Origin: a virus
Strand: one strand, 5' to 3'
Virus record (IMG/VR): IMGVR_UViG_3300020034_000007
Location: 1 to 64,000 of that record
Length of the DNA stretch: 64,000 nt
This document shows, piece by piece, positions 27,887 through 36,837 of this stretch; the stretch's first letter is position 1, and each line of letters starts with the position of its first letter. The position numbers and the translations under genes were made by a program. Under the pieces are notes generated by a model. It did no database searches. It was given only the letters and a program-made list of their open reading frames with translations, and was not told the origin of the DNA.

Positions 27887-29086
27887 TTAGTCTGGCAGCA
27901 CCTTGTAGGTAAGACTATACTCCATGAACGGAAACACTGGGAACGCCTTAATACCAGCACCCTTGACGTGCATCCAGGGGTCTCGCGTCTCATCTTCCCA
28001 CTCGTAGTAACCTGACTGCCAGTTACCCTCCGGATGAGGAGCCGTCAGCGTCTTAGCGAAGCCGATCTGCGTATCATCCACCTGGTTCAACTGCTCCGCA
28101 TCTGGAAGCAGAATCACCTTGTTATCCGAGGTGAATCGGTTATTGACAAACGTAGACGAACCCAAGGCACGGGTACGGTAGACGCTGTCATAAACCTTAA
28201 ACGAGACACCGGTTGACTGCTCCAGGATCTGAAGTGCAGCCTGCGGGCCAAAGCCCTGAGCAACGTAGTTCAGGTCAACCGGAGCAACGGACGGAAGAGC
28301 GCCAATGAAAGGCGTAACCGCAGCAGCAAACCTGCTTGACTTCCAGAAGGCATGCAAGATGCGCCGCGAAATGTAACCACGGTTAACCGTGATCTTGTAG
28401 CGATCCCACATCAGCTGATTGATGGCCAATAGGTCACCAATCGGATCACAGGCCGGCAAGTCCCAGTTAGCAGGACCAGCACCAGTCACACCAGTCAACG
28501 CTGGCAGCTGTGTAGGCGTTACACTGTTCTGGTCATCCGGACGCCCGTACTTGACGTTAAACTTGATCTTACCATCGTTGTACGAGATCATGTTCGTCTC
28601 AAGTGCCGTCATGATCAGCCACTCGAGCCGATTGTCGAGCTTGCGACGACGAAGGGCATCGTGGCGAGCAACTCGAGCCTGGAAATCGGCAACAGTACTG
28701 CCGATGAATCCCTGCGCAAGACTGAGACTGTTGATGCCATTGAGTTGCGCAGCAATTAGCAGTCCATCACGGAACCGAGTTACATCCGAAGCAGTGTACT
28801 TATCCTTAAGGCTCCAGTCGATCAGACTGGCGCGGCCCTGGACGTACGCTCCCTCGTCCTTCTGGGCGAGTTCAGCTTCGGCGTCCTCGGCGCGAGCCGG
28901 AGCAAGACCTTCCTGAAGACCACCCTTGATGTAATCAAAGATCACATCGTCGGTAGCAACCTCCATGAAAGGTGCAATCTCAGCAAGACCGATATGGTCC
29001 TCTGGAGGCAGCATCTCTCGAATAGAACCGAGAGACACCTCCTTGCGGACCAGCCGCTCAAACGGCGGGAAGGCAGGCGCGGTCAT
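27887..29086 (-). CDS. Major capsid protein (phage major capsid protein E family)
   Basis: 399 residues, the usual length for this HK97-fold family. Recognisable features are the N-terminal IREMLPPEDHIGLAEIAPFMEV, DYIKGGLQEGLAP, a helical arm, ITVNRGYISRRILHAFW and the C-terminal PDPWMHVKG-like DETRDPWMHVKGAGIKAFPV-FPFMEYSL. It assembles the icosahedral shell. Gene order (protease, decoration protein, capsid, connectors) supports the call. Confidence 0.88.
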   Translation of the reverse strand: MTAPAFPPFERLVRKEVSLGSIREMLPPEDHIGLAEIAPFMEVATDDVIFDYIKGGLQEGLAPARAEDAEAELAQKDEGAYVQGRASLIDWSLKDKYTASDVTRFRDGLLIAAQLNGINSLSLAQGFIGSTVADFQARVARHDALRRRKLDNRLEWLIMTALETNMISYNDGKIKFNVKYGRPDDQNSVTPTQLPALTGVTGAGPANWDLPACDPIGDLLAINQLMWDRYKITVNRGYISRRILHAFWKSSRFAAAVTPFIGALPSVAPVDLNYVAQGFGPQAALQILEQSTGVSFKVYDSVYRTRALGSSTFVNNRFTSDNKVILLPDAEQLNQVDDTQIGFAKTLTAPHPEGNWQSGYYEWEDETRDPWMHVKGAGIKAFPVFPFMEYSLTYKVLPD

Positions 29087-29126
29087 ATCTTGTCCATTCT
29101 CCTTATGTCAGAATAATCTAATCGGC

Positions 29127-29912
29127 CTAATGCCAGCCGATATCGACCATCTTGCCCGCGGTACCTCCGCGCTGCATGAACGCTGCAGTGGCATTTGAAA
29201 GAGGGTGCTCGACGCCTGCAGCGTCCAGCTCGATGCACCATCCCTGAACCGCTTCGCAGTCATAGACAACTGAAACTTCAACATCTCGATCCATCAACTG
29301 CCACGGGAGGGTGGTCAGGAGAAGGCCGACGATGTTTGCACTCACGCCTCGTCCGTCATCAGATCCAGGCGTACCTGCAGTCGGAGTTGTAACGGCAATG
29401 GTGCCGCCACCAACCACCGCAGTAACGTCCACAGTTACGGCAGGCTCATCGCCAGCATAATCACCCTGATAGGTAAAGTTTACCGGAGTCGTAGCAACCG
29501 GACCACCTGTAACGACAACCTCGCCAGCACCAAACGCCGCATCAACCAGCGTCTGGATGTCTGCAGCAACCGCTGCAACAGGCACCGTGATCTGAGGCGA
29601 ACCAGCGAACGCAGGGAAGGTCACCTTGTAATTACCGCTGGTAAACGTACCAGTACCAGTAAGGCGCTGAACTTCCGAAACACCAGCAGGCTCAAATGGA
29701 CCAATCATACCAAGGTTGGGACCTGCGGTAATCTTGGCCATTACCGTACCAGCGCGAAGTTCCTTGTACTGATTGCCATCACGAGTCTTAAACGGCACGC
29801 TATCCTTGGCGCACATGTAGGACTCCGTGCCAAAGTCCTTTGTGCTACGGAGGAACTCGTTAACACCCCAAGGCGAGATTGGAGTCCCCATCGAACTCAC
29901 GAAATCAGGCAT
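29127..29912 (-). CDS. Head decoration protein with inserted domain
   Basis: 261 residues directly upstream of the capsid gene. The flanks (MPDFVSSMGTPISPWG, LRAGTVMAKITAG, GLLLTTLPWQLMDRDVEVSV) resemble lambda gpD-type stabilising proteins. Residues ~85-175 (GTFTSGNYKVTFPAFAG...ADIQTLVDAAFGAGEVVV) form a separate module seen repeatedly in phage surface proteins. It would coat the capsid threefold axes and display the extra module outside. Confidence 0.7.
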   Translation of the reverse strand: MPDFVSSMGTPISPWGVNEFLRSTKDFGTESYMCAKDSVPFKTRDGNQYKELRAGTVMAKITAGPNLGMIGPFEPAGVSEVQRLTGTGTFTSGNYKVTFPAFAGSPQITVPVAAVAADIQTLVDAAFGAGEVVVTGGPVATTPVNFTYQGDYAGDEPAVTVDVTAVVGGGTIAVTTPTAGTPGSDDGRGVSANIVGLLLTTLPWQLMDRDVEVSVVYDCEAVQGWCIELDAAGVEHPLSNATAAFMQRGGTAGKMVDIGWH

Positions 29913-29951
29913 GTCACTCTCTCTTTGTCGAAGTCTCGGATCAGGACTCTG

Positions 29952-31274
29952 TTACTTCTTAGCCGCAGCTGCAGCTTCGAGGCGCACCATATCCTGATAG
30001 GACTTGGTCTTGGCCAGATTCTCCTCGCTCATGTTCTGCAGGCGGTGAGTATTAACGATCGCCTTAGCAATAGCGAGCTCGTCGTTCACCTTCTGTACAT
30101 CAGTGTTAGCCGGGTCAGTCGGCGCTCCGGTATCCTGGACGCCATGTCCGGCAACAAGTGAAACAGGAACTGCAGAATCATACGAGGCCTTGAAATTGGC
30201 AAACTGCTCATCCGACAACGAGAGCGCTAGCTGCGTCAGGGGATCTACCTGAGTAGCCACGATCTTGGGATGGTCACCCTTGGCCAGTTCTTCCACGAAA
30301 GTCTTACGACCGGTCTCAAGCTGCTCCTTCTTGAAGGTAGCAAGGACTCGGTTGTTCGATTCGAGCTGTGTAATGTGCGCCTGAACCTCGGCCGCATCCG
30401 TCGTCGCCTTACCGCTCAAAGTGAAGGCAACAGACTGAGCCGCAACAGACTGCGGCACGACTGGCTGAGGAAGAACAGGCGGGGCAGCCGGAGTAGGCGG
30501 CTGCACGGGCGCAGGCTGAGTGTTGTTCGGTGCAGTCACACCAGGCTCCTTTGAGGTATTGAAAATTCTTGGTGCTGGGGCATCCTGGCGACCCGCATGT
30601 GCATAAATGCTAAGGTCCCAGTTATTCTTCGCTTGCTTACTATCCTTCTTTTTCTGAGGCTTGATTGTCTCGTCTGCAAGCCCTGCAGCAACAGCCTCCG
30701 CACCTGTATACCAGGTTTCGTCGGACATTGCCTGCTTCCAGTCATCAATCGAACCACCAGCAACATTATGATAAACCTCAGCAATATTTTGATCCATCTT
30801 GTCAAGGTCATCAGCAAACGTTCGCATCTCGTTAGCATTGCCAAGTACAATCCCAGATGCGTTGTGAATCATCATCTGGGATGACTCTTCCATCGAGACC
30901 TTATCGCCCGCCATAGCAACAATTGATGCGGCCGAGGCTGCAAGGGCGTCAACAATGACATGTACATAGGCATCATGCTGACGCAAGGCATTCTTCATAG
31001 CGATACCATCAAAGGCGGCACCACCAGGAGAGTTAAGATGAAGCTCGATAGTGTCATCATCAATCTCCTGAAGCTGATCGATGAATGACTGAGCAGTCGT
31101 CCCTTCGCCCCAGAAGTTACCACCGATACGGTCGTAAATATAGACCTGGGCAACGGTCCCGCCATTGTTTTCCTGGCGAGCATTCTTGACGACTCGATAC
31201 CAGTCCGGCACATCCTGCTGCTGCAGGTTAGCCATCCGCCTGATTCGCTCTTGCGGGTCTCGAAGTCCAGTCAT
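29952..31274 (-). CDS. ClpP-like prohead protease with scaffold-like C-terminus
   Basis: 440 residues. Residues ~40-205 form a ClpP/S14 serine protease: ELHLNSPGGAAFDG oxyanion region, catalytic Ser114 in LAASAAS, His137 in MMIHNAS, and an acidic residue near GLADE (D201). The rest is Ala/Pro/Gln-rich followed by helical sequence (VQAHITQLESNNRVLATFKK) and resembles a scaffold fused to the protease. This is a known arrangement in which the protease removes its own scaffold during maturation. Start could be 31274 or an in-frame ATG at 31235; neither has a strong site. Confidence 0.85.
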   Translation of the reverse strand: MTGLRDPQERIRRMANLQQQDVPDWYRVVKNARQENNGGTVAQVYIYDRIGGNFWGEGTTAQSFIDQLQEIDDDTIELHLNSPGGAAFDGIAMKNALRQHDAYVHVIVDALAASAASIVAMAGDKVSMEESSQMMIHNASGIVLGNANEMRTFADDLDKMDQNIAEVYHNVAGGSIDDWKQAMSDETWYTGAEAVAAGLADETIKPQKKKDSKQAKNNWDLSIYAHAGRQDAPAPRIFNTSKEPGVTAPNNTQPAPVQPPTPAAPPVLPQPVVPQSVAAQSVAFTLSGKATTDAAEVQAHITQLESNNRVLATFKKEQLETGRKTFVEELAKGDHPKIVATQVDPLTQLALSLSDEQFANFKASYDSAVPVSLVAGHGVQDTGAPTDPANTDVQKVNDELAIAKAIVNTHRLQNMSEENLAKTKSYQDMVRLEAAAAAKK

Positions 31275-31321
31275 AGTGTCGCCACTTTAGCCGATACACC
31301 GGGCGTGTTATCAAGGATACC

Positions 31322-31597
31322 CTAGACGCCGGTTACGGTTCTGCCCAGAACAGACTCTGGAGTAGCATCTTCACGAAGGAACGCACCGCTCTGCTTGGTG
31401 AAAATAACTCTATGCCAGCGAAAACATTCTCGACAACGAATATGAATCTCGCCATCGTAATGCAAAGTCTCTCCGTAAATACGGTGCTGCTTGTATACCT
31501 TCACGTGGACATAAACGCGCCCTCGTTCGTCAATCCCATAGACTGCAAGCAATGGCTTGCGTGCACAGAAGCAACTCAATGGCTCCTTAGTGGCCAT
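31322..31597 (-). CDS. Small Com-like zinc-ribbon protein
   Basis: The ATG at 31597 overlaps the portal stop and gives 91 residues. CFC near the start and IRCRECFRWH at ~55 supply four cysteines in paired knuckles, like the Mu Com family and related small actinobacteriophage proteins between portal and protease genes. Function unknown; zinc-dependent RNA binding is possible by analogy with Com. Confidence 0.68.
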   Translation of the reverse strand: MATKEPLSCFCARKPLLAVYGIDERGRVYVHVKVYKQHRIYGETLHYDGEIHIRCRECFRWHRVIFTKQSGAFLREDATPESVLGRTVTGV

Positions 31598-33335
31598 TTT
31601 CCGCCTGCGCCATCTCGCCCTCAAGTATCTGCGAGAATCGCGCCTTAAACTCCTCAGCATTGGGAAGGTAGTCTGTACCTAGAGCTGTGACATCACGAGC
31701 CCATCCGTCCAACCGTGCGTAAAGCTGATTGGTACGCTGAGCTGCATTCACAATTCCCTGAGAAGCAAAGGCATCTTCCATGCGTCGCTTGAATCCAAAA
31801 TTAACTCTCATGTCAGGACCATATCGATCTTCACGATAGGCATTCTCTACCTGGCCATTGACGCGCTTGAGAATCTCATTGCGAATGTCGGTCATCTGCG
31901 CGTTGCTAGCCTTGCCGTTCTTTGACGGCGCTGGCACAGGCTTGGTGGGATCAGCATTTGGATCTGCGTTAGGGTCAGCATTTGGATCAGGCTGAGGAGC
32001 CAGCGTCTGCTGAACTTCACTAATCGTCAGTCCAGCCATCTCGCCTAGCTGCTCGGTATCGAATTTTATCTTATCCTTACCAATAAGCGCCTGTAGAATC
32101 ATCTGCAGCATCATAGCGTTAGCATTATCAAGCTTGTTGAACTTGATCCTTATCTTAGGTGGGTTAGCACCAGGGTAGTTAAACTTAGCCATCGGTGCCA
32201 GGATATACTTGTCGATGTACTGTGCGCGATCTGCATTCAATGCGTTCAACATCCACAGATACATCTGCATATGGCCGACGCCGAGGTTATAAGAACCAAC
32301 ATCAGCTGTTTTCATCAGCAGAACAGGAGTAAAGATGGCCAATGAAATCTCTTCATCCAGTCGCTGCATATAGCGCTCGAAATCTGCGCCACGCATCTGT
32401 GCTTCCAAATATTGCATGTCGTAATCAAAGTACCCACGGCCTGCACTATCCTGCTCACGGTCAGCAGGAAGAACCACGACAGAACGATTTCGCAGCTGCA
32501 TAAGCTGAGCCAGCATAAACTCCGAGGAGTTCATACTCGAACCGTCTGGCAAGTCTACAGTCTCACCGAAGGGTGCACGCCCTACCGGAGTCGGCTCGCC
32601 GAATCGCTCATAGTACCTGTTGGAATACAGATGCATAAGCATCGAGAAGAAGTAAGAAGTGTAAGCAGACTTGAGCAGCTTCTTGCCATAGTAATTTCCG
32701 TTCTCCATGAGAATAGAAAACCAGAACGAGTTCTCTGGCGGAATCGGGCGAGGCCAGCCGAACTGAATGATACCATCATACACTGGGATCTTCGGTGGAA
32801 CATTCCCAGGAGGCGCCCAACCGTCGACCTCTTTCCAATTAACCGCACAAGTCTCCGGAATGAGGTCCTTAATCTTCGTAAGGACCACAGCCCTGCCGTC
32901 GACGTCATTCTCCCACTGAAGTACATTCGGAGAATAGCCGGCCCAGTGCGCCTGTGACATTGCGCGATTCAGCTGGGTCCAGATATTTTCAAGCTGCTCA
33001 GTACAGAGGTCACGAAGCTTCTTGTTATCACACTCAATCGTCCAGTTGGACTGATGTAGCATAAAACTCAGAACCGCCAGGGATGAATTCACCTGGTAGT
33101 GCTGGGTCATCGTGCGGTAATCCGCAAGGGTGAGCTTCTCTAAATCGAACTGAACAATGCCGCCGCCGGGCAGCTGCAGGAAGTGATTGTACCTCTCTCG
33201 ACCACTCCAGTTACCGAACTTTTCACCAAGCTTCGGTGGAGCTGTCTTGACGTTCTGTATAGGATTACCATGATGGTCAAGAAGAGGCACGATTGCTCCT
33301 GTCAGTTCGGAGATGACTCGGGAAGTTAACGCCAA
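31587..33335 (-). CDS. Portal protein (Mu gp29/DUF935-like)
   Basis: 582 residues between terminase and head protease. Recognisable portal segments are VNSSLAVLSFMLHQSNWTIE, AHWAGYSPNVLQWE, a wing region with PENSFWFSILMENGNYYGKKLL, and AIFTPVLLMKT. A short PDPNADPNADPNADP tandem repeat (~465-480) precedes a helical tail that may contact the scaffold. It forms the dodecameric DNA channel. The TTG start at 33335 has GAGAGG two bases upstream and overlaps the terminase end by about 59 bp, so a slightly later start is possible. Confidence 0.8.
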   Translation of the reverse strand: MALTSRVISELTGAIVPLLDHHGNPIQNVKTAPPKLGEKFGNWSGRERYNHFLQLPGGGIVQFDLEKLTLADYRTMTQHYQVNSSLAVLSFMLHQSNWTIECDNKKLRDLCTEQLENIWTQLNRAMSQAHWAGYSPNVLQWENDVDGRAVVLTKIKDLIPETCAVNWKEVDGWAPPGNVPPKIPVYDGIIQFGWPRPIPPENSFWFSILMENGNYYGKKLLKSAYTSYFFSMLMHLYSNRYYERFGEPTPVGRAPFGETVDLPDGSSMNSSEFMLAQLMQLRNRSVVVLPADREQDSAGRGYFDYDMQYLEAQMRGADFERYMQRLDEEISLAIFTPVLLMKTADVGSYNLGVGHMQMYLWMLNALNADRAQYIDKYILAPMAKFNYPGANPPKIRIKFNKLDNANAMMLQMILQALIGKDKIKFDTEQLGEMAGLTISEVQQTLAPQPDPNADPNADPNADPTKPVPAPSKNGKASNAQMTDIRNEILKRVNGQVENAYREDRYGPDMRVNFGFKRRMEDAFASQGIVNAAQRTNQLYARLDGWARDVTALGTDYLPNAEEFKARFSQILEGEMAQAENGH

Positions 33336-36198
33336 ACCTCTCGCCCGCTGACTGCGCTGGAGCCTTCAGTCCACCACTGCCAGCCTTGCGTACCTGTGCG
33401 ATTAGCTCTGCGAAACCTTCGCTGACACCTTCGGTATGCTGACTAGTATCACGTCCTCCGTACCCGGAGTCCAGTGATGACCGCAACCCACGCCGGTATG
33501 AACGATCTCCAATCAAGTTAGAAACAACACCTGCTAATGCATCCGCTACGTCCTTTGATCCCTTAAGTGGATGATCTACCTTGCGACCATCAGTAGAAAG
33601 TTCCATCAACTCCTTGATGACGATCTTGACAGCTGTATCATCACCCTTGTTAATAAACGTCATATACGGAGGAAACTCTAAACGCTCCTCATAGATTGCA
33701 TCACGCAAATCCTCGTAAGCAATCATGTTCTTGTCTACAGATAGATCATCTACCCAGAACTTCTTCTTGCGAAGTTGTTGCTTTGTATCCTGCGACTGGA
33801 AACCATCCATCGATATCTTCTTGAGACGGAATCCAAACTCATCACGAAGTCTATAAATGACACGTCGCACATCACCAAAGAAGATTTCCGTACCCGGCAT
33901 TGCTTTCAGTCTACCGAGGAAATCGATAACAATGAGTGGCTTTAGCTCACCATCAACCTCTGTCAATTCAGCAACGTGACCCATGACAATTCCCAGCGCA
34001 TCCCCTTCGGAAGAATACGCATAGTCGATATGCATATTGCGCTTGCGTGGATCATCGTGCCCACGGAACCAATCTTCGAATTCCAACACCGAGGGATTAA
34101 TGCCTACCGGAGAAACCTCACCGTGTCGCTCTATCCATCGTTCCTCGCATAGCTCGATCTTGTCCACCAGTGAAATGAACGGATCACTCACCGCTGGTGG
34201 AATACCAGCTAGGTCACGCAGTGCCTTCTCTGGATTATTTTCAAAACTCTTCTGAAACATTGTCGGAATCTCCAACAGTGTCTCAATTTTACCGGGCGCC
34301 AACATTGCCCCAACCATCTTAGGGATAATCTGACGACGCTTGAAATCGTAATAGAATGAATTACGAGTACCATCATCTGCTGTATAACGCGCCCACCCCA
34401 ACGACTCCCACAGAGTCATACGGCAAGTATAAGCATTCGGATCGGTAGTAAATTCAGCAAACTTCTTGGACGCAAATCCATTGGCCTTCTTCATCTGACC
34501 AATACAAATCAGCAATCCTCTATCTTCGAACCGCGAGAAAATCCTTCCATGGATCGTGTCGTAGCCTACCTCAGCATAATCCTTATCCTTTGTTTGCTTG
34601 TGAGAATCCATCTCGTCTAGAATCCCACCAAGGATGTTATAACCTTCGAACGTTGTTTCAGATGAGTCACCAGGAAGAATCCAAATATCCTTCTGGGGAA
34701 ATCGAATCTGCTTAGTGAACTTCTCGTCATATGGAGCATTCTCAATAAACCAAACAGAGTGCTTAATACGAGCGAAAATGTCACCGAAGATAACTTCACG
34801 AGCATTTGTCTCGGATGTCGACATCTGCATGAATGCAATACGTGACCCAGGAAGCAGGCTGAAGTAATCCTGCGGATCATTCAAGCAGAGCACCCAGTGC
34901 ACCATATAAGGAATAGCGATCGAAGCTAAAGTCGTATTATGCGTAACTATAAAGTCTTTGGTCACATAGAGCTGATCTAATGCATCTACCTTAATACAGC
35001 GACCTGGGCCACGGTCAATCTTTTCAACCTTAACTATCGATCTCGCTGGTCGCTGATTAGTTCTAGGACTCCAATTAGCGACTTTGCGAGGTAGACTAAA
35101 GGGGCACTCCTGATCCATATTCAGATGGACCTGATACTCCATAACTCCTCTACGGTCGAACTTCGTTACAGTGCAATACCCACCGAGAGAACGAACTAAC
35201 TCTGCTACATCATCAGCAAGTTGTCTAGAACTTGTAGAGTACACTTGAGTATTTTTGCCGAAAGCCGATCCGTCATTATCCATCAAACCACGTAGCAATT
35301 CCCAGCGATCCTGAATAGAAGCGCGCAAATAAATCTCGGGTATAAACTTCTCGCAAGAAGATTTACCATATAATTCCAGTGCCTCTAGCGTATTCAGAAT
35401 TGGGTTAGAATTCAACCTTCGCAGAGTGCCGTCAGCCTTTATCGTAAACTTCAGATACCCTCCATCTGTTAAATGAACAGCATTTTTTCTTAGGAGTTCT
35501 TCAAGTCTATCAGCATTCCATCTATCCTGCGTGCTAAACGAAATACTTCTCCGTGTCATTCCACCATTAGCCAACAAGGCACCTAGAGCCCAAGGATGAA
35601 TTGGAAGTTCACCCTGATACTCATATTCTACAGGAAGTACAATTGGAATTCGATACTTGTAGTTACTACCGGCAAACTGAAGTTGTTGTCGACTTAAGTA
35701 CTCCGTGGTTACAACTTGAGACTTAAACTGCCCGTATGAACTCTTGTAACTGACTTTCCAAAGATGATCGGCACCTGCGTCTACCCAAGTACCATCCTTA
35801 AAGGAGAGTCTGTAATATTGAATATCTTCGTTATCAAAAACACCAAGAACTTGTGTTGCCTTTCCATCGCTTCCTATTACAGAATCACCAACTCTGAGTG
35901 CTCGATTTTCTACCCACCCGGTCGGTGTTAAGATTAATTCTTCCGGACGCAAATTCTTGCCGATACCAATAGCACCCGTAAAGATAGCACGCTGTACCTG
36001 AGCAATACGATAAGTACTTACATCCTTGCCGAAGATTTCAACGAGAGCCTGTCGCACGCCAGGTCGAATCTTGGACGCAATATCCAGGTAACCTACACCG
36101 AGAAACTCTTCGATGGTCGCCGGCCGTTGCCAAAACTCGGGATGATCCTTGAGCCACTGAAGCTCGTAGGCAGTTCTGACTGGATCAAACTCGGTCAT
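33277..36198 (-). CDS. Terminase large subunit, interrupted by an intein in Walker A
   Basis: 973 residues before splicing, 633 after. The N-extein ends in GAIGIGK (75-81) and the C-extein starts TTLASIAIPY (422-), rebuilding a GxxxxGKT ATP-binding loop. Walker B is GGILDEMD. Later blocks (HIDYAYSSEGDALG, VIDFLGRLKA, KISMDGFQSQDTKQQL) fit the RNase H-like nuclease. The spliced protein packages DNA at the portal using ATP and cuts concatemers. ATG 36198 has GGAG upstream and overlaps the previous stop. Activity depends on removal of the intein because the insertion splits the P-loop. Confidence 0.9.
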   Translation of the reverse strand: MTEFDPVRTAYELQWLKDHPEFWQRPATIEEFLGVGYLDIASKIRPGVRQALVEIFGKDVSTYRIAQVQRAIFTGAIGIGKNLRPEELILTPTGWVENRALRVGDSVIGSDGKATQVLGVFDNEDIQYYRLSFKDGTWVDAGADHLWKVSYKSSYGQFKSQVVTTEYLSRQQLQFAGSNYKYRIPIVLPVEYEYQGELPIHPWALGALLANGGMTRRSISFSTQDRWNADRLEELLRKNAVHLTDGGYLKFTIKADGTLRRLNSNPILNTLEALELYGKSSCEKFIPEIYLRASIQDRWELLRGLMDNDGSAFGKNTQVYSTSSRQLADDVAELVRSLGGYCTVTKFDRRGVMEYQVHLNMDQECPFSLPRKVANWSPRTNQRPARSIVKVEKIDRGPGRCIKVDALDQLYVTKDFIVTHNTTLASIAIPYMVHWVLCLNDPQDYFSLLPGSRIAFMQMSTSETNAREVIFGDIFARIKHSVWFIENAPYDEKFTKQIRFPQKDIWILPGDSSETTFEGYNILGGILDEMDSHKQTKDKDYAEVGYDTIHGRIFSRFEDRGLLICIGQMKKANGFASKKFAEFTTDPNAYTCRMTLWESLGWARYTADDGTRNSFYYDFKRRQIIPKMVGAMLAPGKIETLLEIPTMFQKSFENNPEKALRDLAGIPPAVSDPFISLVDKIELCEERWIERHGEVSPVGINPSVLEFEDWFRGHDDPRKRNMHIDYAYSSEGDALGIVMGHVAELTEVDGELKPLIVIDFLGRLKAMPGTEIFFGDVRRVIYRLRDEFGFRLKKISMDGFQSQDTKQQLRKKKFWVDDLSVDKNMIAYEDLRDAIYEERLEFPPYMTFINKGDDTAVKIVIKELMELSTDGRKVDHPLKGSKDVADALAGVVSNLIGDRSYRRGLRSSLDSGYGGRDTSQHTEGVSEGFAELIAQVRKAGSGGLKAPAQSAGERFGVNFPSHLRTDRSNRASS
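34936..35955 (-). mobile_element. Intein with LAGLIDADG-type endonuclease, class 3-like
   Basis: Residues 82-421 (340 aa) of the terminase. Splicing blocks: block A-like LRPEELILTPTGW, block B ending ADHLW (W147), block F starting RCIKVD (C401), block G VTHN (T419, H420, N421) with Thr422 as +1 residue. Position 1 is Asn82 rather than Cys, Ser or Ala. Trp in block B, Cys in block F and Thr before His-Asn are the WCT set that defines class 3 inteins. The endonuclease shows two dodecapeptides, WALGALLANGG (~203-213) and LLRGLMDNDG (~301-310); the first has Asn where the catalytic Asp is expected. Confidence 0.85.
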
Positions 36199-36377
36199 AC
36201 TAAACCAATCTCCTTTAGTATGACTCCGAAATCCTCATCTGACGCCAAGTCTAATAAAGCTTCCTTGGCGTCAGACAAATCACGCGGTGCCAGAACTCGA
36301 CAGATCAAGATTATCGCATCTACCAAACCAACCGTAATACCTTCTTCTAATCTACAGTCGATTTGTTTATCACTCAT
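36195..36377 (-). CDS. Small acidic helical protein before terminase
   Basis: 60 residues from ATG 36377 (GGCGAG upstream). It overlaps the previous stop and, with its own TGA, the terminase start (ATGA). It contains DLSDAKEALLDLASDEDFG. Tight coupling to the terminase suggests a packaging accessory role, but no family was recognised and it is shorter than usual small terminase subunits. Confidence 0.6.
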   Translation of the reverse strand: MSDKQIDCRLEEGITVGLVDAIILICRVLAPRDLSDAKEALLDLASDEDFGVILKEIGLV

Positions 36378-36792
36378 TAAGCTCGCCACGAAAAGATGTC
36401 CTACGATCCTTGTCAGTTCCAACCTCGCGGATCATGTAAGGATCATTACCCGGACCATGACTTGGCGCATATGGCTTCTCGCCATAGATCGTAAAGTGCT
36501 CGCAATCCTCATGCCTGGAAACTTCCATACACCTGTCTAGTAACCAGCGCTGCCACGAACGCCGATCATAAGCAGCAGGAGGTACGGGGAAGTAATGCAC
36601 AACTGAACGCATCTTGCTATGGTCATAAGAATCTGGTTCAGTAATATGAACAACTAAAGTCAGACCAGTAGAGCCCTGGCCTCGATCAAGATCCTCCAGA
36701 GTGAATGACCAGTTTGGTCTATGCTTGAAACCCTGAATCAAGTCACCAAGCTCGTAGGGATATGGAGCAACCTGTCTCATCTTGTCCGACAC
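36370..36792 (-). CDS. Conserved actinobacteriophage protein of unknown function
   Basis: 140 residues with a pattern I recognise from many actinobacteriophages: RPNWSFTLEDLDRGQGSTGL, a VVHYFPVPPAAYDRRSWQRW block, and YAPSHGPGNDPYMIREVGTD then RRTSFRGELNE. The strong conservation implies an important role, but none is established to my knowledge. It lies upstream of the terminase in the late operon. Confidence 0.75.
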   Translation of the reverse strand: MSDKMRQVAPYPYELGDLIQGFKHRPNWSFTLEDLDRGQGSTGLTLVVHITEPDSYDHSKMRSVVHYFPVPPAAYDRRSWQRWLLDRCMEVSRHEDCEHFTIYGEKPYAPSHGPGNDPYMIREVGTDKDRRTSFRGELNE

Positions 36793-36837
36793 GACTTCTC
36801 CTCTATATGAGTATCTCGCACAGACTCTTCGATAAAG

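Noticed and set aside
33277-36198. Reading the intein-split terminase as a pseudogene
   Set aside because: The frame is continuous, the splice junction motifs are complete and the exteins rebuild a perfect Walker A motif.
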